Below are positions 1 to 9,199 of a stretch of 64,000 bases of DNA, one piece after another (positions within the stretch are counted from its first letter, which is position 1; each line of letters begins with the position of its first letter). A model generated the notes under the pieces. The model was not told the origin of the DNA, did no database searches, and worked only from the letters and a program-made list of their open reading frames with translations. Source of the DNA: an uncultured Bacilli bacterium (GTDB lineage Bacteria; Bacillota_I; Bacilli_A; RF39; UBA660); assembly GCA_934131175.1 (NCBI GenBank), contig CAKOZD010000001.1, positions 151,381 to 215,380 of the forward strand. Direction: 5' to 3'. A program made the position numbers and the translations under genes.

Positions 1-1259
1 ATCAAAGAGACAATGAAAAATTAATAAAATCAATGCTTGAAATGAGAGATTTAGGAAATACGTTAATTGTTGTAGAACATGATGAAGATACAATGCGAGC
101 ATGTGATTATTTGGTTGATATTGGACCAGGAGCTGGAGATAATGGTGGAACAGTAGTTGCTTGTGGAACACCAGAAGAAGTAATGAAAAACGAAAAAAGC
201 ATTACTGGACAATACTTAAGTGGTAAAAAAAGAATAGAAGTACCAGAAAAACGAAGAAAAGGAAATGGTAAATTTATAAAAATAAAGGGTGCTGAAGAAC
301 ATAACTTAAAAAATATAGATGTAGATATTCCTTTAGGAACATTTACTTGTATTACAGGTGTATCTGGAAGTGGAAAATCATCTCTAATTAATGAAATACT
401 CGTAAAAAAAGTTTCTCAAGAGTTATATCACAGTAAAGAAAAACCTGGAAAACATAAGAAGATATTAGGAATTGATAATTTAGATAAAATAGTTGCTATT
501 TCTCAAAATCCAATAGGAAGAACACCAAGATCAAATCCAGCTACATATACTGGAGTATTTGATGATATAAGAACATTATTCACAACAACAAAAGAAGCAA
601 AAATGTATGGCTTTGAAAAGAATCGTTTTTCATTTAATGTAAAAGGTGGAAGATGTGAGGCTTGTCGTGGAGATGGTGTTAAAAAAATAGAAATGCACTT
701 TTTACCAGATGTATATGTTCCTTGTGAAGTTTGTCATGGAACACGTTATAATCAAGAAACATTAAACATAAAATATAAAGGAAAGAATATTGCAGAAGTA
801 CTTGATATGAGAGTTTCTGAAGCATTAAAATTCTTTGAAAACGTACCAAAAATAAGTCATAAACTACAAGTTTTAGAAGACGTTGGACTAGGATATATAA
901 AATTAGGACAAAGTGCTCCAACATTATCAGGAGGAGAAGCAGAACGTGTAAAACTAGCAAAAGAACTTCAAAGAAAAGCAACTGGAAAAACATTGTTTGT
1001 TTTAGATGAACCAACGACAGGATTACACACTGATGATATCAAGCGTCTTCTTGCAATTCTACAAAAAATAGTAGATAATAAAGATACTGTGGTAGTAATT
1101 GAACACAACCTAGATGTTATAAAAGTGTCTGATTATATCATAGATTTAGGTCCTGAAGGTGGAGATGAAGGTGGTAATATTGTTGCTACTGGAACACCTG
1201 AGGAAATTGCAAAAGTAAAAGGCTCATACACAGGACAATTTCTAAAGAAAATGCTATAG
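1..1259 (+). CDS. uvrA: UvrA excinuclease subunit A, C-terminal part (5' end outside window)
   Basis: Damage-recognition ATPase of UvrABC nucleotide excision repair. The open frame begins at base 3 and has no start inside the window, so only about the last 419 residues are present. Visible are the end of the first ABC module (VVEHDEDT), the second Walker A (GVSGSGKSS), a zinc finger of two CxxC pairs (CEAC and CEVC) inserted in the second module, the ABC signature [12 protein letters not shown], Walker B ([12 protein letters not shown]) and the H-loop (VIEHN). The signature has E where most UvrA proteins have Q. It ends at MLKKML-like tail FLKKML and is followed after 10 bases by the next gene, so the two may be cotranscribed. 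Identity is certain. Confidence 0.97.
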   Translation, partial: QRDNEKLIKSMLEMRDLGNTLIVVEHDEDTMRACDYLVDIGPGAGDNGGTVVACGTPEEVMKNEKSITGQYLSGKKRIEVPEKRRKGNGKFIKIKGAEEHNLKNIDVDIPLGTFTCITGVSGSGKSSLINEILVKKVSQELYHSKEKPGKHKKILGIDNLDKIVAISQNPIGRTPRSNPATYTGVFDDIRTLFTTTKEAKMYGFEKNRFSFNVKGGRCEACRGDGVKKIEMHFLPDVYVPCEVCHGTRYNQETLNIKYKGKNIAEVLDMRVSEALKFFENVPKISHKLQVLEDVGLGYIKLGQSAPTLSGGEAERVKLAKELQRKATGKTLFVLDEPTTGLHTDDIKRLLAILQKIVDNKDTVVVIEHNLDVIKVSDYIIDLGPEGGDEGGNIVATGTPEEIAKVKGSYTGQFLKKML

Positions 1260-1269
1260 AGGTGAGAAT

Positions 1270-1695
1270 GTGCAAGTAGTTATAAATGAAAAAAACAAGC
1301 TTAGACTAAATAAATTTTTAGATTGGTTATTATATTTCATAGGATATACGATTGTATTTATCTTAGTTACAACATTATTTAAAAGTATTCATATTGATAA
1401 AAATCACTTTATACTTTGGTCAACAATAATTGTATTTATAGTTTATTTATTAAACAAAACAGTAAAGCCAGTTCTAGTAACATTAACTATCCCAATAACA
1501 GGAATAACTCTAGGATTATTTTATCCTTGTATAAATGTATTTTTACTAAAGTTAACGGATTGGATATTGGGACCACACTTTCAAATAACTAATCTATTTG
1601 TTGCTATTTTTGCAGCAGTATTATTATCAATTACTAATTTTATCATGGAAGAGGTAATAAAAACTATAATTAACAAGGTGAAAACTCATGAATAA
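1270..1695 (+). CDS. YvlD-like 4-TM membrane protein (phage holin family 4)
   Basis: A 141-residue membrane protein with four hydrophobic segments. The central block KPVLVTLTIPITGITLG and the following NVFLLKLTDWILG match the YvlD/'phage holin family 4' group, whose cellular role is not established; the name does not imply a phage origin here. Start is GTG at 1270, chosen because GAGGTGAG lies directly upstream and an in-frame ATG is absent. Its end overlaps the start of lgt by 8 bases, so translation is probably coupled. Confidence 0.75.
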   Translation: MQVVINEKNKLRLNKFLDWLLYFIGYTIVFILVTTLFKSIHIDKNHFILWSTIIVFIVYLLNKTVKPVLVTLTIPITGITLGLFYPCINVFLLKLTDWILGPHFQITNLFVAIFAAVLLSITNFIMEEVIKTIINKVKTHE

Positions 1696-2482
1696 AATAT
1701 TTCTTGATTTAGGAATAATTCAAATAAAATGGTATTCACTATTTATATTTATAGCCATGCTAGTAGCAAGTATATTAATTTATAGAGAAGCAAAAAGAAA
1801 AAAAATAGATGATGACACACTATTTAATATGATATTCTATGGAATAATAATTGGAATTTTAGGAGCAAGACTTTATTATGTATTATTTAATCTAAATTAT
1901 TATTTAAAGTATCCATTAGAGATTCTTATGATTTGGAATGGAGGACTTGCCATACATGGTGGTTTATTAGCAGGATTATTATTCATGATATATTATTCTA
2001 AAAAACATAAAATCAATATTTTAGGAATTTTAGATATATTAGTAGTAGGTGTAATAATTGCTCAATCAATTGGTAGATGGGGAAACTTCTTTAACCAAGA
2101 AGCATATGGTGGAATAATTTCTTTAAGTACATTAAAAAGTATGCATCTACCACAATTTATAATTAATGGTATGTATATTGATGGAGCTTATAGAACACCA
2201 ACCTTTCTCTATGAATCATTCAGTTCATTATTATGTTTTATAGTTTTAATATTACTTAGAAAAACAAAAAAATTACATACTGGACAACTTACAGGTATGT
2301 ATTTGTCATGGTATGGTATTGAAAGATTTTTCATAGAAGGATTAAGAACTGATTCATTAATGCTTGGAAATATAAGAATAGCTCAATTAGTATCATTGTT
2401 ATTTTTACTATCAGGAATAATTTTAATAATATATAGTTATAAGAAAAACAAAAAATACATTGATGATAAAATTATGATATAA
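1688..2482 (+). CDS. lgt: Prolipoprotein diacylglyceryl transferase
   Basis: Transfers diacylglycerol from phosphatidylglycerol to the lipobox cysteine of prelipoproteins in the cytoplasmic membrane. The 264-residue multi-TM protein carries the Lgt hallmarks: an N-terminal IKWYSLFIF segment, GARLYYV, the HGG block (AIHGGLLAG), and the signature run QSIGRWGNFFNQEAYG, followed by PTFLYES and GMYLSWYGIERFFIEGLR. Length is normal. The gene overlaps its upstream neighbour and is followed after 14 bases by yvcK. In Bacillus hprK usually sits directly upstream of lgt; it is absent here. Confidence 0.96.
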   Translation: MNKIFLDLGIIQIKWYSLFIFIAMLVASILIYREAKRKKIDDDTLFNMIFYGIIIGILGARLYYVLFNLNYYLKYPLEILMIWNGGLAIHGGLLAGLLFMIYYSKKHKINILGILDILVVGVIIAQSIGRWGNFFNQEAYGGIISLSTLKSMHLPQFIINGMYIDGAYRTPTFLYESFSSLLCFIVLILLRKTKKLHTGQLTGMYLSWYGIERFFIEGLRTDSLMLGNIRIAQLVSLLFLLSGIILIIYSYKKNKKYIDDKIMI

Positions 2483-2496
2483 ACAAGGAGGAAAAA

Positions 2497-3450
2497 ATGT
2501 ATAAAAAAGTAGTAGTATTAGGTGGAGGAACAGGAATTTCATATTTATTAAAAGGGTTAAAGGATTTCCCAGTCGATATAACAGCAGTAATAACTGTATC
2601 AGATAATGGAAGATCAACTGGAAAATTAAGAGAAGAGTTCCACACACCAGCAGTAGGAGATATTAGAAAAGTTATTACAAATTTATCTCAAATAGATCAA
2701 CCAATTAAAGATATGATGTCATATAGATTTAAAACTTCAAGTGATTTAGATGGACATGCAGTAGGAAACCTTATTTTAACTGCAATGTTAGATATAACTG
2801 GTTCATTAAAAGATTCAATTGCACAATTAAGTAAACTTCTTGATGTAAGACACAAGGTATTACCAATATCAGAAGACTGTGATTTAACATTAATGGGACT
2901 TGATAAAGAAGGAAATATAATTGAAGGAGAAGAACAAATAACTGCAGCGCATCGTCAATTTGAAAAGATTTTTTATAAGAAGGAACCTAAAGTATTACAA
3001 GAAGTACTTAATGCTTTAAAAGAAGCAGATTTAATAATATTTAGTATGGGAAGTTTATATACAAGTGTTTTACCAAATATTATTTGTAAAGAAGTAGAAG
3101 AAGTTTTAAATGAAACAAAGGCACCAATAATGTATACATGTAATATTGTTACACAGCCAGGAGAAACAGATAATTTTACAGTAGGAGATCATGTAAAACT
3201 TTTAAATAGATATTTAGATAAGAAAAAAGTAGATGTAGTAATTGCAAACAATGCAAAAATAGAAGAAGAAATAGCAAAAAGATATGAAAGTCAAGAACAA
3301 AAAGACCCAGTTTTAATAGACTATGAAGAATTAGAAAAAATTGGCGTAGAACTAATTGAAGATAACTTATTAACAATAGATGACAACACTCTAAAACATG
3401 ATAGTTTAAAACTTAGTTCTTTAATATTTTCATATCTAATGAGAAAATAA
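2497..3450 (+). CDS. yvcK: YvcK/MgfK gluconeogenesis and cell-shape factor
   Basis: A UDP-sugar-binding CofD-like protein needed for growth on gluconeogenic substrates and for cell-wall homeostasis in Firmicutes. The N-terminal loop VVLGGGTGISYLLKGL, the SDNGRSTGKLR block and VGDIRK are characteristic of the family, and 317 residues is the usual length. A clean AAGGAGG precedes the ATG. It overlaps whiA by one base (TAATG). The usual upstream partner rapZ (yvcJ) is not present between lgt and this gene. Confidence 0.93.
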   Translation: MYKKVVVLGGGTGISYLLKGLKDFPVDITAVITVSDNGRSTGKLREEFHTPAVGDIRKVITNLSQIDQPIKDMMSYRFKTSSDLDGHAVGNLILTAMLDITGSLKDSIAQLSKLLDVRHKVLPISEDCDLTLMGLDKEGNIIEGEEQITAAHRQFEKIFYKKEPKVLQEVLNALKEADLIIFSMGSLYTSVLPNIICKEVEEVLNETKAPIMYTCNIVTQPGETDNFTVGDHVKLLNRYLDKKKVDVVIANNAKIEEEIAKRYESQEQKDPVLIDYEELEKIGVELIEDNLLTIDDNTLKHDSLKLSSLIFSYLMRK

Positions 3451-4391
3451 TGTCATTTACAGTAAAAATAAAAGAAGAAATATCTAATATAAAAAGTACA
3501 AAATCCGAAATAATAGCAGAATTATCTGGGTATATAAGAAATAATGGAATATTTCAAGATAATAAAGTAACATTAAATACAGAAAATAAATTTTTGGTTG
3601 ATAGAATATCAAATTTTATACAAGTAATTACAGATATTAATCCCCAAGTAGAAATAATAGAAAACCTAAATTTTAGTAAAAAAGAATTATATCAAATAAC
3701 AATAGAAAAAAATTTAGATAAGATGCTAAAAGAATTAGGAATATATAACGAAAAAAATGAGTATCTTCCTGTAGTTCCAACATATATAGTTGGTGCAAAT
3801 GAGGAGATAAGAGCATATCTTAGAGGAGTTTTTTTCGCATCTGGTAGTATCAATGACCCAAAAACATCAAGATATCATTTAGAAATTCTTGTCACTGAAC
3901 CAGAAGAAGCAGTATTTGTTCAAAAACTACTAAATATATTTGACTTAAATGCAAAAATATTAAATAGAGAAAAAGGCTATATGATATACATAAAAGAAGC
4001 CGAAAAAATAAGCGACTTTATAAAGATACTTGGCGCAAACAACGCTGTAATGTATTATGAAAATGTAAGAATTTATAGAGACCAAAAAAATAAAACAAAT
4101 CGCTTAAACAATATGGAACAAGCAAATATTGACAGAGTATTTGAAACAGCAAACGAACAACTTAGGCAAATAAAGATAATTGAAGACAACAATGGAATGG
4201 ATTTACTAGATGATAGAACAAAAACTGCAATAAGATATCGTAAAGAGTATCCTGAAACATCATTAAAAGAATTAGCAGAAATAATTACATTAGAAACAGG
4301 AAAATCTTTATCTAAATCAGGAATAAATCATAGATTTAGAAAAGTAAGAGAACTTGCTACCTCATTTGAAAAAATGAATAAAAAAGATTAA
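3450..4391 (+). CDS. whiA: WhiA DNA-binding protein
   Basis: WhiA joins a degenerate LAGLIDADG homing-endonuclease-like fold to a C-terminal helix-turn-helix; in Bacillus it affects cell division and chromosome segregation. The 313-residue protein begins SFTVKIKEEI, has the central AYLRGVFFASGSIND segment typical of the first domain, and ends in the conserved HTH region (LAEIITLE...SKSGINHRFRKV). It is translationally coupled to yvcK and followed by a terminator shared with the convergent clpP. Confidence 0.95.
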   Translation: MSFTVKIKEEISNIKSTKSEIIAELSGYIRNNGIFQDNKVTLNTENKFLVDRISNFIQVITDINPQVEIIENLNFSKKELYQITIEKNLDKMLKELGIYNEKNEYLPVVPTYIVGANEEIRAYLRGVFFASGSINDPKTSRYHLEILVTEPEEAVFVQKLLNIFDLNAKILNREKGYMIYIKEAEKISDFIKILGANNAVMYYENVRIYRDQKNKTNRLNNMEQANIDRVFETANEQLRQIKIIEDNNGMDLLDDRTKTAIRYRKEYPETSLKELAEIITLETGKSLSKSGINHRFRKVRELATSFEKMNKKD

Positions 4392-4418
4392 ATCATTCTT
4401 TAAAGAGTGATTTTTTTT
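4391..4418 (+). terminator. Intrinsic terminator between whiA and clpP
   Basis: Eight-base stem AATCATTC / GAGTGATT (one G-U) with loop TTTAAA, followed by eight T. It closes whiA on the plus strand; its T-run overlaps the clpP stop codon. Confidence 0.85.
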
Positions 4419-4983
4419 ATAAAACTTTATCAATTAACCCATACTCACAAGCTTCAACTGCTGACATATAAAAATCTTTTTTTATATCATTTTCAATTTT
4501 TTTAATACTTTTTTTTGTATTTTTAGATAATATTTTATTTAACTTTTTTTGTAGTTCAATTATTCTATCAGTAGAATCTTTAATATTATTTGTACAACCT
4601 TCAAAACTACTTAGTACTTGATGTATCATAATATTTGTATTTGGAAGAGAATATCTTTTCCCAACAGTACCACTAGAAAGTAAAAATGCTCCCATGCTAG
4701 CAGCAGTACCAATACCTAATGTACAAATATCGCTACGTACTAAATTCATAGTATCATAAATTGCTAAACCACTAGCCACACTACCTCCAACAGAATTTAT
4801 ATATAAATAAATATCATCATTTGACACAGAATCTAAATATAATAATTCCGCAATCACAGTATTACTAATATCATCATCAATTACTCCACTTATAAATATT
4901 ATTCTGTTATCTAATAACTTAGAATATAAGTCTAATCCAAGATTCTTTTTTTCGTTGTCAAATACAACTGGTATTAAATTCAT
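4417..4983 (-). CDS. clpP: ATP-dependent Clp protease proteolytic subunit
   Basis: Serine protease that forms the ClpP barrel used by ClpX/ClpC. The catalytic serine lies in GTAASMGAF, the histidine in MIHQVL, and the acidic residue in the ENDIKKD stretch before FYMSAVEACEYGLIDKVL. I start at ATG 4983 (MNLIPVVFD), which has GGGTGAT seven bases upstream and gives 188 residues, close to the usual length; the longer open frame upstream is not ClpP-like. The sequence is more divergent than typical ClpP (HQVLSSFEG in place of HQP-type), so a non-housekeeping paralogue is possible. Synteny with whiA resembles Bacillus. Confidence 0.92.
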   Translation of the reverse strand: MNLIPVVFDNEKKNLGLDLYSKLLDNRIIFISGVIDDDISNTVIAELLYLDSVSNDDIYLYINSVGGSVASGLAIYDTMNLVRSDICTLGIGTAASMGAFLLSSGTVGKRYSLPNTNIMIHQVLSSFEGCTNNIKDSTDRIIELQKKLNKILSKNTKKSIKKIENDIKKDFYMSAVEACEYGLIDKVL

Positions 4984-5048
4984 TAAATCACCCATTATAA
5001 ATATAGTGTCAAATAAAAAAATTATGCATATTATATTAGTATGAAGTA

Positions 5049-5057
5049 TGTTATACT
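5049..5057 (+). promoter_or_regulatory. Extended -10 promoter of the nucleoside kinase gene
   Basis: TGTTATACT, an extended -10 element, lies 30 bases before the ATG at 5087. No good -35 is seen 17 bases upstream, as is common with extended -10 promoters. Confidence 0.5.
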
Positions 5058-5086
5058 TTATATGATAAGATGAAGGGGTGAACATT

Positions 5087-6742
5087 ATGATAGAAACAGT
5101 AAATGTTACTATTAATGATAAGAAATATAAGTATAGTAAAGATGTAACCTTATTAGAAATATATAAGGAACATCAAACAGAATTTAAATATCCAATAATT
5201 CTTGCTAGAGTAAACAATAGATTAAAAGAATTATCTTCAAAAATAAAGGAAGACTCAACAGTAGAATTTATTGATTTAACTTCACCAGAAGGAAATAGAG
5301 CACATGTAAACGGATTAGTGTTTATGCTTTTATATGCAGTAAAAAAATTATATGGAAAGACTGCTAATATAACTGTTCAACATTCGCTAGATAAAGGTAT
5401 TTATATTCAAACAAGTTTCAAACTAACAGAAGAAAAATTAGAGAAAATAAAAATATTAATGAAAGAAATAGTAAAAAAAGACTTACCAATTACAAAAGTA
5501 ACAATTGATAGAATTGAAGCAATGAAATATTTTGTAGAAATTGGTAATCAAACTAAAGCAGATACACTAAAATATAATACAGATAACTATATTACTTTAT
5601 ATAGATTAGGTAGTATATATGATTATTTCTATAATAAGATGCCACCATCAACTGGAAAACTAAAAGACTTTGACTTAACTTATATAAAAGATAATGGATT
5701 TACCTTGAGATTTCCAACTGTCTATATAAATGATAAAATAAAAAAATATGAACATCATCCACATATGTTTGAAGTTTTTGCAGAATACAAGGAATGGGCA
5801 AAATTAATTGGAGTAAAGAATTCAGTAGATTTGAATAAAGTTGTTTCTACAGGAAAAATAAGTGATTTAATAAAAATAGATGAAACTCTACAAAGTAATA
5901 GATTATTAAATGTAGCTAAGGCTATAAATACGAGAAAAAATAAAGTAAAAGTAGTATTAATGGCAGGACCATCTTCATCAGGAAAAACAACGACATCAAG
6001 AAAACTATGTATGTATTTAAAAAGTTTTGGACTAGAGCCACAAACTATAGGTATGGATGATTATTTTGTAGAAAAAGAAGAAACTCCAAGAGACAAAAAT
6101 GGAAATTATGATTTTGAATGTTTAGAAGCAATAGATTTAAAATTATTTGATAAAGTTATTTCAGATTTATTAGATGGAAAAAAAGTAAAACTTCCAACTT
6201 ATAATTTTGGATTAGGAAAAAAAGAATATCATAATGAAATGCAATTAGGTGATAAAGATATTTTAATTATCGAAGGAATTCATGCATTAGACCCTAAAAT
6301 TCTTTCTAATATAAGTAGAGAAAAGAAATTTAAAATATACATTTCACCATTAACAGAATTAAGTATAGATGACCATAATCGTATTCCTACAACAGATAAT
6401 AGACTTTTAAGAAGAATAGTTCGTGATAATAGAACAAGAAATTATAGTGTTGAAAATACAATTAAACAATGGCCTAGTGTAAGACTTGGAGAAGAAAAAT
6501 ATATATTCCCATATCAAGATGAAAGTGATGCTACAATAAACTCAGCAGCGATTTATGAAATTGGAGTTTTAAAAACTTATGCTGAACCATTATTGTATTC
6601 TGTTGAAAGCGACTCGCCATGTTATGAAGAAGCAAAAAGATTGATAAACTTCTTACGTTCTTTCTTGCCTATTCCATCAGAGTCAATTCCACAAGATGCA
6701 GTAATTAGAGAGTTTATTGGCGGAAGTTACTTTCATGAATAA
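5087..6742 (+). CDS. TGS-domain nucleoside (uridine-type) kinase
   Basis: A 551-residue protein that fuses an N-terminal TGS domain (about residues 1-60) and a threonyl-tRNA-synthetase editing-like region (LDKGIYIQTSF) to a C-terminal P-loop kinase of the uridine kinase/phosphoribulokinase type. The P-loop is GPSSSGKTTTS; further kinase motifs are MDDYFV, LPTYNFGLGK and IIEGIHAL. Proteins with this architecture are usually annotated as nucleoside kinase; the exact substrate is not shown by the sequence. Start is ATG 5087 because AAGGGGTGA precedes it; the in-frame GTG at 5078 is part of that ribosome-binding site. It is divergent from clpP. Confidence 0.85.
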   Translation: MIETVNVTINDKKYKYSKDVTLLEIYKEHQTEFKYPIILARVNNRLKELSSKIKEDSTVEFIDLTSPEGNRAHVNGLVFMLLYAVKKLYGKTANITVQHSLDKGIYIQTSFKLTEEKLEKIKILMKEIVKKDLPITKVTIDRIEAMKYFVEIGNQTKADTLKYNTDNYITLYRLGSIYDYFYNKMPPSTGKLKDFDLTYIKDNGFTLRFPTVYINDKIKKYEHHPHMFEVFAEYKEWAKLIGVKNSVDLNKVVSTGKISDLIKIDETLQSNRLLNVAKAINTRKNKVKVVLMAGPSSSGKTTTSRKLCMYLKSFGLEPQTIGMDDYFVEKEETPRDKNGNYDFECLEAIDLKLFDKVISDLLDGKKVKLPTYNFGLGKKEYHNEMQLGDKDILIIEGIHALDPKILSNISREKKFKIYISPLTELSIDDHNRIPTTDNRLLRRIVRDNRTRNYSVENTIKQWPSVRLGEEKYIFPYQDESDATINSAAIYEIGVLKTYAEPLLYSVESDSPCYEEAKRLINFLRSFLPIPSESIPQDAVIREFIGGSYFHE

Positions 6743-6748
6743 TCCACA

Positions 6749-6857
6749 AGTATCTGTGTAAAAAACAATTAAAATTAAAGTTATATACAATTATTGTGGA
6801 AAAAACAATAAAAAACAGTAAAAGTACATAAAAAATATCCATAACCTGTGGATATTT
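6749..6857. other. Cluster of DnaA-box-like sites between the kinase gene and gapA
   Basis: Against the consensus TTWTNCACA two sites match fully on the minus strand (TTTTACACA and TTTTCCACA) and two match 8 of 9 (TAATCCACA on plus; ATATCCACA on minus inside the hairpin). By chance about 0.03 full matches are expected in 200 bases of this composition. No dnaA, dnaN or AT-rich unwinding element is recognisable, so this is not called an origin. Confidence 0.35.
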
Positions 6858-6859
6858 TT
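6831..6859 (+). terminator. Terminator-like hairpin after the nucleoside kinase gene
   Basis: Perfect 11-base stem AAAAATATCCA / TGGATATTTTT with a 7-base loop. The T-run is inside the stem, so it may act in both directions. One DnaA-box-like site lies in its 3' arm. Confidence 0.65.
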
Positions 6860-6895
6860 ATTTGACATATTTACAACTAAAACTTCTTGAATATA

Positions 6896-6924
6896 TTGAA
6901 ACAAAAAAGAGAAAAATATATAAT
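6896..6924 (+). promoter_or_regulatory. Promoter of gapA
   Basis: TTGAAA (6896-6901), 17-base spacer, TATAAT (6919-6924). It leaves a very short leader of about 15 bases that starts just before the AGGAGG ribosome-binding site. Confidence 0.6.
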
Positions 6925-6946
6925 GAAATCATAGGAGGATTGAAAA

Positions 6947-7951
6947 ATGATAAAAGTAGCAATCAATGGATTTGGAAGAATCGGAAGATTATGTTTCCGT
7001 TTAATGGAAGAAAATGAGGAGTTTGAAGTAGTTGCAATTAATGACTTAACAGATGCAGAGCAATTAGCTTATTTATTAAAATATGATACTAATCATAGAA
7101 ATTATAGAATTGATGAAATTACAAGTGATGGAGAATATATTGTAATTGGAGATAGAAGAGTAAGAGTATATTCTGAAAAAGACCCAGCAATGTTACCATG
7201 GAAAGATTTGGATATTGACGTAGTATTTGAATGTACAGGCTTATTTACATCTGAAGAAAAAGCAATGGCTCACATAAACGCTGGAGCAAAACATGTAATT
7301 ATATCTGCACCAGCAAAAGGAGATATAAAAACAATAGTTTATAATGTTAATCACGAAACTTTAACTGGAGATGAAAAAATTATCTCTGCAGCATCATGTA
7401 CTACAAACTGTTTAGCACCAGTAGTAGACGTACTTGATAAAGAATTTGGAATAAATAAAGGATATATGACAACAGTTCACGCATATACTAATGACCAAGT
7501 TACTTTGGATGTTGCTCATAAAAAAGGAATAAATGCTCGTCGTGGAAGAGCTTGTGCTGCAAATATAGTACCAACATCAACAGGTGCTGCCTCAGCAATA
7601 GGTAAAGTATGTCCAAACTTAGATGGTAAACTTGAAGGAACTGCAATGCGTGTTCCAGTACCAACAGGATCAGTTGTTGACTTAGTATTAGAATTAGGAA
7701 GAAATACAACAACAGAAGAAATAAATGAAGTATTAAAGAATGCACAAAATGAAACATTAAAATATACAGAAGATCCAATTGTCTCTAGTGATGTAATTGG
7801 AAGACGTTGCGGTTCATTAGTAGATGGACAATTAACAAGTATTGTAGAAGTGGATGGAAAACAACTTGTTAAAGTAGTTTCTTGGTATGATAATGAAATG
7901 TCATATACTGCACAAATGGTAAGAACTGCAAAGTACTTAATGACAAAATAA
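6947..7951 (+). CDS. gapA: Glyceraldehyde-3-phosphate dehydrogenase, type I
   Basis: Oxidises and phosphorylates glyceraldehyde-3-phosphate to 1,3-bisphosphoglycerate with NAD in lower glycolysis. The 334-residue protein shows the Rossmann start (VAINGFGRIGRL), the catalytic SCTTNC motif with Cys151, the histidine in TVHAYTNDQ, and the C-terminal SWYDNEM. Length is normal. AGGAGG precedes the ATG. It has its own promoter and terminator and is followed by pgk under a separate promoter, so the two glycolytic genes can be regulated apart. No CggR-type regulator is next to it. Confidence 0.97.
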   Translation: MIKVAINGFGRIGRLCFRLMEENEEFEVVAINDLTDAEQLAYLLKYDTNHRNYRIDEITSDGEYIVIGDRRVRVYSEKDPAMLPWKDLDIDVVFECTGLFTSEEKAMAHINAGAKHVIISAPAKGDIKTIVYNVNHETLTGDEKIISAASCTTNCLAPVVDVLDKEFGINKGYMTTVHAYTNDQVTLDVAHKKGINARRGRACAANIVPTSTGAASAIGKVCPNLDGKLEGTAMRVPVPTGSVVDLVLELGRNTTTEEINEVLKNAQNETLKYTEDPIVSSDVIGRRCGSLVDGQLTSIVEVDGKQLVKVVSWYDNEMSYTAQMVRTAKYLMTK

Positions 7952-7973
7952 GGGATAATATTCCCTTTTTTTT
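7951..7973 (+). terminator. Intrinsic terminator after gapA
   Basis: Short stem AGGGA / TCCCT with loop TAATAT followed by a run of eight T. The 5-base stem is short but GC-rich for this genome. Confidence 0.75.
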
Positions 7974-7985
7974 GATTTAAATTAA

Positions 7986-7994
7986 TGTTATACT
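7986..7994 (+). promoter_or_regulatory. Extended -10 promoter of pgk
   Basis: TGTTATACT, 24 bases before the pgk start, identical to the element before the nucleoside kinase gene. No convincing -35. Confidence 0.5.
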
Positions 7995-8017
7995 GAAATA
8001 GATAGGAGAATTAGCCA

Positions 8018-9190
8018 ATGAAAACAATAAAAGATATAGATTTAAATGAAAAAAAAGTATTAATAAGATGCGATTTTAATGTACCAATTAAAGATGGAAA
8101 AATAGTAGACGACACAAGAATAGAAGGTGCTTTACCTACAATAAAATACGCCATTGAACATAATGCAAAAGTAATATTATTATCACATCTTGGAAGAGTT
8201 AAAGAAAAAGAAGATTTAGAAAAAAATGACTTATCACCAGTTGCAGAATGTTTATCAAAAAAATTAGAAAAAGATGTATTATTTAGTGAAAATACAAGAG
8301 GAGAAGAATTAGAAGCAACAATAGATAGTATGTTACCAGGTGATGCGTTACTAATTCAAAATACAAGATATGAAGATTTAGATGGAAAGAAAGAAAGCAA
8401 AAATGACCCTGAATTAGGAAGATATTGGGCATCTCTAGGAGATGTGTTTGTAAATGATGCATTTGGAACTATCCATAGAGCCCATGCCTCTAATGTAGGA
8501 ATTGCTTCAAATATGGAATCATGTATTGGATTTTTAATAGAAAAGGAATTAAATGCACTTAGTATTTTAGAAGAACCAACTCATCCTTTTGTTGTAATAT
8601 TAGGTGGAGCAAAAGTATCAGACAAAATCGGTGTAATTGAAAATTTAGTAACAAAAGCAGATAAAATATTAATAGGTGGAGGAATGGCATTTACATTCTT
8701 AAAAGCAAAAGGCTATGAAATTGGAAAATCATTGTTAGACGAAGAAAATATTGACTTTTGTAAAAGAATGTTAGAAAAATATCCTGAAAAAATAGAATTA
8801 CCAGTGGACTTTGCTGTAACAAATGAATTTACAAATGATGAAGACTATAGAGTAAAAATGGCTGATGAAATAGCAAAAGATGAAATGGGATTAGACATTG
8901 GTGAAAAAACTGTTGAAAAATATGAGAATATATTAAAAGATGCTTCAATTGTTATATGGAATGGACCTCTTGGAGTATATGAATTTGATAAGTATAAAAA
9001 GAACACAGATGTATTATTAAAATATGTAGTTGAAAATAATATAAAAACGATTTTAGGCGGAGGAGATATTGTTGCTGCTGCAAGTAATGCAGGATATAAA
9101 GATAAAGTATATCATGCATCAACTGGAGGAGGAGCAACACTTGAATATTTAGAGGGAAAAGAATTACCAGGAATAGAAGCAATTAAGTAG
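8018..9190 (+). CDS. pgk: Phosphoglycerate kinase
   Basis: Transfers phosphate from 1,3-bisphosphoglycerate to ADP. The 390-residue protein has RCDFNVP, SHLGR, the substrate-binding RAHAS in NDAFGTIHRAHASN, the linker GGAKVSDK, the hinge and nucleotide loops (WNGPLGVYE) and the C-terminal GGGDIVAAA and STGGGA(T)LEYLEG. It begins an apparent operon that runs through tpiA at 12628 with genes touching or overlapping, ending at a strong terminator. Confidence 0.97.
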   Translation: MKTIKDIDLNEKKVLIRCDFNVPIKDGKIVDDTRIEGALPTIKYAIEHNAKVILLSHLGRVKEKEDLEKNDLSPVAECLSKKLEKDVLFSENTRGEELEATIDSMLPGDALLIQNTRYEDLDGKKESKNDPELGRYWASLGDVFVNDAFGTIHRAHASNVGIASNMESCIGFLIEKELNALSILEEPTHPFVVILGGAKVSDKIGVIENLVTKADKILIGGGMAFTFLKAKGYEIGKSLLDEENIDFCKRMLEKYPEKIELPVDFAVTNEFTNDEDYRVKMADEIAKDEMGLDIGEKTVEKYENILKDASIVIWNGPLGVYEFDKYKKNTDVLLKYVVENNIKTILGGGDIVAAASNAGYKDKVYHASTGGGATLEYLEGKELPGIEAIK

Positions 9191-9199
9191 GTGAGAAGG

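Noticed and set aside
679..1014. Leu/Phe-rich minus-strand ORFs opposite strong genes
   Set aside because: These and similar frames are shadows of AT-rich coding sequence on the plus strand, without ribosome-binding sites or family matches.
1270..1695. Prophage holin
   Set aside because: The domain name contains 'phage holin' but this is the chromosomal YvlD-type family and sits between uvrA and lgt.
4984..5085. Longer ClpP with hydrophobic N-terminus
   Set aside because: The upstream codons cover the divergent promoter region, and MNLIPVVFD with its own ribosome-binding site fits the family start.
6743..6946. Replication origin
   Set aside because: DnaA-like boxes alone are not enough; dnaA, dnaN, rpmH or other origin neighbours are absent.
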